Of a stretch of 64,000 nt of DNA, positions 6,399 to 12,622 are shown one piece after another. The notes below the pieces were generated by a model, which had not been told where the DNA came from, ran no database searches, and was given only the letters and a program-made list of their open reading frames with translations. This DNA is from Bacteroidales bacterium (GTDB lineage: Bacteria; Bacteroidota; Bacteroidia; Bacteroidales; UBA932): contig JAFURF010000008.1 in the NCBI GenBank assembly GCA_017471965.1, positions 1 through 64,000 of the forward strand, in the 5' to 3' direction. Every line of letters starts with the position of its first letter. Position 1 is the stretch's first letter. Made by a program: the position numbers and the translations under genes.

Positions 6399-7808
6399 TC
6401 AGGCCATGAATGCAATCATTCCGTCTACATCATCCTTGGCGAACGACTTCTGTTCTCCGGTAGAAAGGTTCTTGATGTTCACGACACCTTCAGCAGCCTC
6501 ATTGCCTCCAACGATGGAGAGGAAAGGTATCGCCTTCTTGTCCGCATAGTCAAACTGCTTCTTCAGTTTGGTCTGCTCAGGATATATCTCACATGGGACT
6601 CCGGCCTCTCGGAGAGACTTCACTACAGGAATCAGATATTTCAACTCTTCTGCCCCCATATTGGCAAAGAGGAGCCTTGTAGTGGATGTAACCTCTGAAG
6701 GGAACTTGTCAAGACCCTTGAGCACATCATAGATACGGTCAGCGCCGAAAGAGATGCCCACTCCCGACATGTTCGGAAGACCGAATATGCCTGTGAGGTT
6801 GTCATAACGTCCGCCGCCGCAGATGCTTCCTATATCATAATCCTTGGCCTTGACCTCGAAGATGGCACCGGTGTAATAGTTGAGTCCGCGCGCCAGAGAA
6901 AGATCGATCTCCACATCATGACGGATACCTGCAGCATCGATAAAGCCGAAGAGTTCCTCAAGTTCATCCAGTCCCTTCAGACCTGTCTCTGAAACCAGTC
7001 CTGAGGCCGACTTGCCGCTCATGAGTTCCCTCATTACCGCAATCTTTTCAGAAGTGGTACCCGAAAGGGTCAGTACAGGACGGATTACCTCTACAGCCTC
7101 CGGAGTAAGTCCTTTCTCAAGCATCTCAGCCTCAACGGCCTCCAGACCGATCTTGTCGATCTTGTCGATTGCGACTGTGATGTCGACCACCTTGTCAGGG
7201 AAACCGCATATCTCGGCCATACCGGTGAGGACCTTGCGGTTGTTTATCTTGATGCATACATTCACGTCGAAGAGGGTGAACACCCTGTCCACGATCTGCA
7301 CGAGTTCAAGTTCATTGAGTTGAGACGTAGAGCCGATGACATCCACGTCGCACTGGTAGAACTCTCTGTAACGACCCTTCTGAGGACGGTCAGCGCGCCA
7401 TACCGGCTGGATCTGGAACCTCTTGAAAGGGAAGGTGATGTCGTTCTGATGCTGCACCACGAAACGTGCAAACGGCACGGTAAGGTCGTATCTGAGTCCT
7501 TTCTCGCAGACCTTGAGAGATAGTGCCTTGCTGTTGTAACCGTCTTCAGTTCCCTCCACACGGTATTCATCATAGTTGATCTTTGAGAATGCATCTCCCG
7601 AGTTCAGTATCCTGAAAAGAAGTTTGTCCCCCTCCTCTCCGTATTTTCCGAGAAGAGTGCTGAGATTCTCCATGGACGGAGTCTCTATAGGAGCATAACC
7701 GTAGGTCTTGAATACCGAACGGATGGTGTCGAATATATAGTTGCGTCCTGCCATTTCAGCAGGTCCGAAATCTCTTGTACCCTTTGGGATTGACGGTTTC
7801 TGTGCCAT
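6399..7808 (-). CDS. hisS: Histidyl-tRNA synthetase
   Basis: 469 residues. The class II catalytic core is clear: motif 1 region [13 protein letters not shown] with IETPSMENL, the motif 2 loop [19 protein letters not shown], and the HisRS-specific segment [15 protein letters not shown] with [13 protein letters not shown]. Motif 3 follows in [15 protein letters not shown], and a C-terminal anticodon-binding domain begins near residue 375 ([17 protein letters not shown] ... [15 protein letters not shown]). It charges tRNA-His with histidine in the cytoplasm. The gene is alone on the minus strand, with a TATATTTG -7 box at 7842-7835 and a very long hairpin immediately upstream (7860-7927). Its length is normal for the Bacteroidota form. 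Confidence 0.97.
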   Translation of the reverse strand: MAQKPSIPKGTRDFGPAEMAGRNYIFDTIRSVFKTYGYAPIETPSMENLSTLLGKYGEEGDKLLFRILNSGDAFSKINYDEYRVEGTEDGYNSKALSLKVCEKGLRYDLTVPFARFVVQHQNDITFPFKRFQIQPVWRADRPQKGRYREFYQCDVDVIGSTSQLNELELVQIVDRVFTLFDVNVCIKINNRKVLTGMAEICGFPDKVVDITVAIDKIDKIGLEAVEAEMLEKGLTPEAVEVIRPVLTLSGTTSEKIAVMRELMSGKSASGLVSETGLKGLDELEELFGFIDAAGIRHDVEIDLSLARGLNYYTGAIFEVKAKDYDIGSICGGGRYDNLTGIFGLPNMSGVGISFGADRIYDVLKGLDKFPSEVTSTTRLLFANMGAEELKYLIPVVKSLREAGVPCEIYPEQTKLKKQFDYADKKAIPFLSIVGGNEAAEGVVNIKNLSTGEQKSFAKDDVDGMIAFMA

Positions 7809-7834
7809 TTCTTTATAATTTCTGTTACAACTTG

Positions 7835-7842
7835 CAAATATA
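7835..7842 (-). promoter_or_regulatory. -7 element of hisS
   Basis: TATATTTG on the minus strand, 27 bases before the hisS ATG; no clear -33 element. Confidence 0.6.
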
Positions 7843-7859
7843 GTAATATTAGTTCAAAT

Positions 7860-7927
7860 GCCATCAGCATGCGGACCAGAAAAGCATTTCCCTAATTTTC
7901 TGCTTTTCTGGTCCGCAGGCTGATGGC
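7860..7927. repeat. Long near-perfect hairpin between hisS and the C1 peptidase gene
   Basis: Arms 7860-7886 and 7901-7927 match at 26 of 27 positions (single A/G mismatch at 7869/7918) around a 14-base loop. There is no T-tract on either side, so it is not a standard terminator. It lies after the stop of the C1 peptidase gene and just upstream of the hisS promoter. Confidence 0.9.
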
Positions 7928-7955
7928 AATCACTTAAAAGATGGAAAAATCCGAA

Positions 7956-9371
7956 TTACTGTTCCGGAGCGAACATCGGATCCCATGCCGGGAGAAGTTC
8001 AGGCTCCTGATTCAGCATCTCGAGCACGTCTGCAGGAACATACTTCTTCTCTACGACAAGACGGAACATGTATTCATTGAACCATTCGTCAGTCATGATA
8101 AGGCATCCCTTATATCCGGAAGCCGGTCCCCAACTGTTCTCCACCATCCATTTCACAGGCTTGCCGCTCTCAGGACATACATCCACCGCAATAAGGGTCA
8201 TCGCATGTGAAGAACCGCTCGCATGGGTCTGTACCCTCTGCTTCTTGTCCATGCCGAAAGTCACTCCCATAAGGGACTCGTAATCGAAGTTGGCGATGTC
8301 GAGAACACCCTTCTTCCTGTCATAGAACTTGCCCACGTCGCATGAGAAATACATTGCTGTGTTATCCTTGATCGACGCGATGGCCATTTCCTTGATACGC
8401 TCTACCGGAAGATTGATATACAGCCAGTTATGACCGTCATAGACGTGTCTGTCGTAATCGATCTCATATACCTTTCCGTATTCGCGGCATGGATCGTTCA
8501 TTATCATCACATAATTGTTCTCAAGGTCCTCTCCGATGAACTCGTCGTAGAACGATTTAGGGGTATAGGTCTTGCGGCTGACGATATTATTGTCCTTGTC
8601 GCATCTTGTCCATTCAAACTCCTTCACCGGCTCTCCGAGGCAGAGGGCAAGCATACGGTATATCTCTGAAAGTTGTTCTACCTTCATCTTCTGAAGTTTC
8701 TTTGCAGACGCTCCCGAAGCGGCAGCATCACGAAGGGCAAGTCCATCCTCACGAAGTTTCAGTTTCAGGAGAGTAGCCATCTGGGAAGTGTTGTCAGACT
8801 GGAAGGTCTCAGGCATTGCTTCAGCAGGAACCACACCGTATTTCACGATAAGGTTGGATACGCCTGTGAACTGTCCTCCGTCGCTGAGAGGGTTTGAAAA
8901 GAGCCAGTCCACCTTTCTGTCCTCGAATGGAAGGCCCTTCGTATCGATAACACCCTGAAGGAAGAGGTTGGCCTTCTCCAACTGGTCATAGAAGAAAAGG
9001 TAGTTCTGCGAAAACTCCATGCCAGGGAGTTCATACTTATCTATCATCTTGGCTCTCAGGACATTCAATCCGGTAAAGAGCCAGCACCTACCTGAAGACT
9101 TCTGGTCTGTGATTCCTTTTGTCCTGACCCTGTCTGAGAAATGCGTGTCGATCATGGAAGCATTCTCGGCATTGATGGCCAGAGTTGCGATAGATGTTCC
9201 GGCAAGAGCATTGCGGATGGCCCTGTCGTCGGCATCATGTTCATAGCCCTTGCTGATTTCTTCAAGAAGTTCGGCAGAAATACCACCCTCCGGAGCACCT
9301 GCAGGCTCCTGAGCCCAGAGCGAGCCCATAAAAAAAGCGGCCATAGCCGCAGTCAAAAAGATTCTCTTCAT
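7956..9371 (-). CDS. Exported C1-family aminopeptidase (bleomycin-hydrolase/PepC type)
   Basis: 471 residues with a signal peptide (MKRIFLTAAMAAFFMGSLWA, cleavage before QEP). The papain-like triad is complete: Cys96 in SSGRCWLFTGLN, His389 in SGSSHAMTLIAVD and Asn412 in WMVENSWGP. The spacing and the inserted helical region fit the bleomycin hydrolase/PepC family (C1B), which normally is cytoplasmic and hexameric and trims N-terminal residues; Bacteroidota carry exported forms like this one. The C-terminus is RLVVEKKYVPADVLEMLNQE plus about 15 residues, longer than the usual C1B end that inserts in the active site, so aminopeptidase specificity is not certain. Its promoter lies within the perfect palindrome at 9379-9414. 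Confidence 0.92.
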   Translation of the reverse strand: MKRIFLTAAMAAFFMGSLWAQEPAGAPEGGISAELLEEISKGYEHDADDRAIRNALAGTSIATLAINAENASMIDTHFSDRVRTKGITDQKSSGRCWLFTGLNVLRAKMIDKYELPGMEFSQNYLFFYDQLEKANLFLQGVIDTKGLPFEDRKVDWLFSNPLSDGGQFTGVSNLIVKYGVVPAEAMPETFQSDNTSQMATLLKLKLREDGLALRDAAASGASAKKLQKMKVEQLSEIYRMLALCLGEPVKEFEWTRCDKDNNIVSRKTYTPKSFYDEFIGEDLENNYVMIMNDPCREYGKVYEIDYDRHVYDGHNWLYINLPVERIKEMAIASIKDNTAMYFSCDVGKFYDRKKGVLDIANFDYESLMGVTFGMDKKQRVQTHASGSSHAMTLIAVDVCPESGKPVKWMVENSWGPASGYKGCLIMTDEWFNEYMFRLVVEKKYVPADVLEMLNQEPELLPAWDPMFAPEQ

Positions 9372-9378
9372 ATCTAAA

Positions 9379-9414
9379 CTATATTTGTTGCCATCTATGT
9401 GGCAACAAATATAG
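9379..9414. promoter_or_regulatory. Perfect palindrome over the C1 peptidase promoter
   Basis: Perfect 15-bp arms (9379-9393 and 9400-9414) with a 6-base centre. The minus-strand arm contains the -7 box TATATTTG (9413-9406), 19 bases from TTGA at 9436-9433. The palindrome spans the -7 box and the likely start point, the usual place for a repressor operator; the inverse arm contains the same -7 motif facing right, where no gene follows. Confidence 0.65.
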
Positions 9415-9444
9415 CATTCTTTTCATTACCAGTCAATACCGCAC

Positions 9445-9876
9445 TCAGTCATCGATTTCCACAAGATTGAAGTACCTGTTGAACTTGAGTTCCAGACGGT
9501 TGGAAAGTTTCACTTCATATGTACGCTTACCCACCTCATATTCAACGATGCGTGCATCAGGATAATGCATCTTCACATAGTCACTGATCTGCACCGGCAC
9601 CACTGCTGCAGGGATTCCCGCCTTTGACTCAATCTTTTCAAGTCGGCCGTCATTCTGAAAACCGATGGTTGCACCTGATTCCATGACCACCTTATAGTCG
9701 GGACGTATCAGGTCGTCATCCACAAGAGCATATGATATCTTTTCACCAGGATATGTATCATTGATGAAGGTCTGTGCAGCAGACGGAAGTTGAGAAATAG
9801 ACACAGGCTTGTCATCGGCCATGGCCGACAAGCCTGCTGCCAATGAAACGGCGATGATTGCAATTATCTTCTTCAT
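9445..9876 (-). CDS. Exported PepSY-like protein
   Basis: 143 residues with a signal peptide (MKKIIAIIAVSLAAGLSAMA). Two PepSY-like repeats follow: residues about 25-85 (ISQLPSAAQTFINDTYPGEK ... YKVVMESGATIGFQNDGRLE) and 90-143 (VQISDYVKMHYPDARIVEYE ... YEVKLSNRLELKFNRYFNLV). This is the arrangement of the Bacteroidota periplasmic family once called DUF2874, structurally like beta-lactamase inhibitor proteins. The function is unknown; PepSY-type domains are often linked to peptidase control, and the next gene is an exported C1 peptidase, although that gene has its own promoter. It has a good promoter at 9914-9944 (TATCTTTG with CTTG 19 bases upstream). Confidence 0.88.
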   Translation of the reverse strand: MKKIIAIIAVSLAAGLSAMADDKPVSISQLPSAAQTFINDTYPGEKISYALVDDDLIRPDYKVVMESGATIGFQNDGRLEKIESKAGIPAAVVPVQISDYVKMHYPDARIVEYEVGKRTYEVKLSNRLELKFNRYFNLVEIDD

Positions 9877-9913
9877 AGTCTAATAATTTTTAATAATTCC
9901 AAATTACTATTTA

Positions 9914-9944
9914 CAAAGATAATGCTTATCATCAAATTATCAAG
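9914..9944 (-). promoter_or_regulatory. Promoter of the PepSY-like gene
   Basis: CTTG at 9944-9941, 19 bases, TATCTTTG at 9921-9914 on the minus strand. Confidence 0.65.
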
Positions 9945-9966
9945 TATTTGGCTGAAAATTTTTGAA

Positions 9967-10914
9967 TTATTTTGTTTCACCGGATGCATTTACCACCGGC
10001 TGTGCCGATTCGTCCGCACAGAGGACTACCAGAAGATTCGAGACCATACGTGCCTTCTGCTCGGCATCGAGGTCCACGATGTTCTCATCCGACAGTTTGT
10101 CAAGGGCCATCTTGACCATGGACACGGCTCCCTCAACGATCTTCTCTCGAGCAGATATGATGGCTGTAGCCTGCTGTCTTCTGAGCATCACGGCAGCAAT
10201 CTCCGGAGTATAGGCAAGATAATTGATCCTGGCCTCCACAACTGACAGTCCGGCCATCTCCAGACGCTCGTTCAACTTGTCCAGAAGAACCTGGTTCACC
10301 TCATCTGCACCACCACGAAGAGTAGCCTCATCACTGTTGCTGTCGTTGTCATCATAGGCATAAAGGGCTGCCACAGAACGCAATGCAGCATCAGACTGGA
10401 CCTTCACGAAATTCTCGAAGGCACGCATCCTGGATGCAACCTGACTTGTCGCCACCTGCGGATTGGCCGCAGCAGCAGCGAGTGTCTGGGAATCAATCTC
10501 AAACATGGCCTTATATGAGTCCTTGAGTTTCCATACAAGCACCAGACCGATCAGGATAGGGTTTCCTTCCTTGTCATTGACCTTGATAGGATCCACATTC
10601 AGATTTCGGGCCCTCAGGGAAACAGCCTTCTTTGAAAGGAACGGATTCACCCAGAAATAGCCTGTACGCGAGAAGGTACCTTCATACTTTCCGAAGAACA
10701 CCATCACCTTAGCCTCGTTCGGCTCCAGCATCACAAAACCCGGCATCAGGAAGAATGACAGAATGAACAACGCCACACCGACACCGACAATCCATACAGG
10801 AATCAGTTCCATTCCTGCAACTATAATCAGAGCAATACTTCCGAAACACATCAACAGAGTGACGAACAGCATAAGAAATCCATTCAGGACCGTACCTTTA
10901 AACTCTTTTTCCAT
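9967..10914 (-). CDS. SPFH-domain membrane protein (stomatin/flotillin type)
   Basis: 315 residues. Two N-terminal hydrophobic segments (about residues 11-35 and 39-60) are followed by an SPFH domain: MLEPNEAKVMVFFGKYEGTF, LRARNLNVDPIKVNDKEGNP, VWKLKDSYKAMFEID. The C-terminal part is helical and charged (LLDKLNERLEMAGLSVVEAR, QQATAIISAREKIVEGAVSM), as in oligomerising SPFH proteins. These form membrane microdomain scaffolds or regulate membrane proteases. The C-terminal tail SAQPVVNASGETK is not helical. It is transcribed leftward from its own promoter (10940-10970), divergent from the FecCD-type transporter; no NfeD or protease partner is adjacent. Confidence 0.9.
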   Translation of the reverse strand: MEKEFKGTVLNGFLMLFVTLLMCFGSIALIIVAGMELIPVWIVGVGVALFILSFFLMPGFVMLEPNEAKVMVFFGKYEGTFSRTGYFWVNPFLSKKAVSLRARNLNVDPIKVNDKEGNPILIGLVLVWKLKDSYKAMFEIDSQTLAAAAANPQVATSQVASRMRAFENFVKVQSDAALRSVAALYAYDDNDSNSDEATLRGGADEVNQVLLDKLNERLEMAGLSVVEARINYLAYTPEIAAVMLRRQQATAIISAREKIVEGAVSMVKMALDKLSDENIVDLDAEQKARMVSNLLVVLCADESAQPVVNASGETK

Positions 10915-10939
10915 ATTCTTTAAATTTATAAATACAAGT

Positions 10940-10970
10940 CAAAGATAGAGAATACGGCATATAATCACAA
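10940..10970 (-). promoter_or_regulatory. Promoter of the SPFH gene
   Basis: TTGTG at 10970-10966 and TATCTTTG at 10947-10940 on the minus strand, with about 18-19 bases between them. Confidence 0.65.
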
Positions 10971-10979
10971 CACTTTTCC

Positions 10980-10987
10980 TAAATTTG
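10980..10987 (+). promoter_or_regulatory. -7 element of the FecCD/ATPase operon
   Basis: TAAATTTG only 5 bases before the first ATG (10993). Transcription would begin at or inside the first codons, so the message is either leaderless or starts translation at the ATG at 11017. Confidence 0.55.
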
Positions 10988-10992
10988 CACCC

Positions 10993-11934
10993 ATGATCCG
11001 AAGGAAGCCATTCATAATGACACTTATCTGCCTTGTCGCACTCGCAATGCTGGCCGCGGCAGACCTGGCACATGGCGGCGCCACAGATACCCACGTCATG
11101 ATTCACCTGCGGCTTCCACGAGTGGTAACGGCAATCATGGCCGGCGCCGCCCTGGCGCTTTCCGGATCACAGATGCAGAGCGTCCTGAGAAACCCTCTCG
11201 CCGACCCTCATATAATGGGAGTGAGTTCCGGAGCGGCTCTTGGGGCGGCCATAGTGACCCTTCTGGGAGGAACATCCGGCTTCTTGAGCGGCCTCACCAC
11301 AGCAGGAGCGGCCTTCATCGGGGCATCAGCATCAGCGTGTGTAATCCTTGCCGTGTCCCGCAAATTCCATAGCGCTTCCACCCTCCTGATATTCGGAGTC
11401 CTCCTCGGATTCATTGCCAATGCCGTAATATCCATCCTGCAGTTCACATCTGACGCCGAGAGTCTGAAGATATTCTACAGTTGGTCCGCAGGAAGTTTCT
11501 CCAACACCACCTGGCCTCAGATTGCCATGACTGCAGCGGCACTTCTGGCAGGATATGCAATCGCCTTTTCCGGACGAAAGGGTCTGGACATCATACTTTT
11601 CGGAGACGAATTCGCCTCCATGGCAGGCGCCCGGCCATCAGGAATCAGACTGAGGGCACTTCTGAGTTGCTGCATCATGACAGGCGCAGTCACAGCCTTC
11701 TGCGGTCCTCTCGGATTCGTCGGGATCATAGCGCCACATATAGCAAAAGCCATGACTGGGACTTCTGCACACGGCACCAATCTTCCGATATCATTACTGA
11801 CAGGAGCAATGATATGTGTCGGTGCCGACCTCATCTCGCAGATGTCCCCCACTCCCCTTCCGGCTGCAGGCACATTAGCCATAACCGGCATACCTGTCAT
11901 CATATATATCCTCATCAAGAAACCCTCACTATGA
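10993..11934 (+). CDS. FecCD-family ABC permease (iron/cobalamin type)
   Basis: 313 residues, about eight to ten membrane helices. Family hallmarks are LRLPRVVTAIMAGAALALSG near the N-terminus, QSVLRNPLADPHIMGVSSGA, and the ATPase-contact loop GPLGFVGIIAPHIAK. It imports siderophores, haem or cobalamin together with a periplasmic binding protein and an ATPase. The ATPase gene follows with an ATGA overlap; no binding protein is nearby, so it must be encoded elsewhere. The start is ambiguous: ATG at 10993 sits at the predicted transcription start, while ATG at 11017 is preceded by AGGAAG and gives MTLICLVALAMLAAADLAHG as the first helix. Confidence 0.93.
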   Translation: MIRRKPFIMTLICLVALAMLAAADLAHGGATDTHVMIHLRLPRVVTAIMAGAALALSGSQMQSVLRNPLADPHIMGVSSGAALGAAIVTLLGGTSGFLSGLTTAGAAFIGASASACVILAVSRKFHSASTLLIFGVLLGFIANAVISILQFTSDAESLKIFYSWSAGSFSNTTWPQIAMTAAALLAGYAIAFSGRKGLDIILFGDEFASMAGARPSGIRLRALLSCCIMTGAVTAFCGPLGFVGIIAPHIAKAMTGTSAHGTNLPISLLTGAMICVGADLISQMSPTPLPAAGTLAITGIPVIIYILIKKPSL

Positions 11935-12584
11935 GCAAGATACTGATTCAGGCCACTGACATGACCATAGGATACAGGGACAAGGTCCTGTACGACGGAG
12001 TCTCCTTCGACATAAAAGAAGGCGACTGCATCATGCTGTGCGGAGCCAACGGTAGCGGAAAGACCACCCTCCTGAACGCTCTTTCAAAGATTCGTTCCTG
12101 CGAAACCGTGATGATTCCGACAAGGATTCCGAAAGTGACAGGATTCACCGCAAAGGAATTCATCCGCATCGCCTGCTTCAGGCAGAGCGACATGGGAGGA
12201 CGCCTCTCCAAGGCAGATGAAAAGGCAATCGATACAGCATTGGACACACTCGGAATCTCACACCTTGCAGACCGGGACATATCGACACTGAGCGACGGAG
12301 AATTCCAGAAGACAGCCATAGCGTCAGCGATAGTACGCAGGGCATCGGTCATCCTTCTGGATGAACCCACCGCCTTCCTTGACGCAGAAAACCGTATTTC
12401 AGTATTGAGAACGCTGCGCACGCTATGCGACACTCACGGTACGGCAATACTATTCTCCACCCATGACCTCTACGACGGCAAAGCGGTCTGCACCAAGGTT
12501 TTCGCCTTAGGTGCAGACCGCCGTTTCAGATGTGCCACACAAGACTTCGATGAATGTGTCGGCACTATTTTTCGGAAATTCTGA
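11931..12584 (+). CDS. ABC transporter ATPase, FecE/BtuD type
   Basis: 217 residues, starting at the ATG that overlaps the permease stop (ATGA). Upstream in-frame sequence is the permease gene read in another frame and is not part of the protein. Walker A is GANGSGKTTL (about residues 37-46), the Q-loop is in ACFRQSD, the ABC signature is LSDGEFQK instead of LSGGQ, Walker B is VILLDEPTAF, and the switch His is in ILFSTHDLYD. The protein is shorter than the usual 250-260 residues, mainly in the helical domain and C-terminus. It should drive the permease encoded just upstream. A perfect 12-bp inverted repeat lies inside its 3' end (12484-12522). Confidence 0.93.
   Translation: MSKILIQATDMTIGYRDKVLYDGVSFDIKEGDCIMLCGANGSGKTTLLNALSKIRSCETVMIPTRIPKVTGFTAKEFIRIACFRQSDMGGRLSKADEKAIDTALDTLGISHLADRDISTLSDGEFQKTAIASAIVRRASVILLDEPTAFLDAENRISVLRTLRTLCDTHGTAILFSTHDLYDGKAVCTKVFALGADRRFRCATQDFDECVGTIFRKF
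12484..12522. repeat. Perfect 12-bp inverted repeat inside the ATPase gene
   Basis: GCGGTCTGCACC (12484-12495) and GGTGCAGACCGC (12511-12522) with a 15-base loop, within the last 35 codons of the ATPase gene. The flanking TTTCAG is not a terminator T-tract. Confidence 0.7.
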
Positions 12585-12593
12585 AACTTTTTA

Positions 12594-12601
12594 TACCTTT
12601 G
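12594..12601 (+). promoter_or_regulatory. -7 element of polA
   Basis: TACCTTTG, 21 bases before the ATG at 12623. It places transcription start near 12608, excluding the in-frame ATG at 12554 as the start. Confidence 0.6.
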
Positions 12602-12622
12602 GGGTTCATTATTCGAGAACCT

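Noticed and set aside
11481..11930. 150-residue N-terminal extension of the ABC ATPase
   Set aside because: It is the permease gene read in another frame; its sequence is His/Arg/Ser-rich and the real ATPase begins at the ATGA overlap.
12484..12522. Hairpin as an intrinsic terminator of the ATPase gene
   Set aside because: No T-tract follows, and it is 62 bases before the stop codon inside the coding sequence.
12554..12622. Upstream start for polA
   Set aside because: A TACCTTTG -7 box at 12594 would put transcription start after that ATG, and polA homology begins at MNKRLFLIDG.
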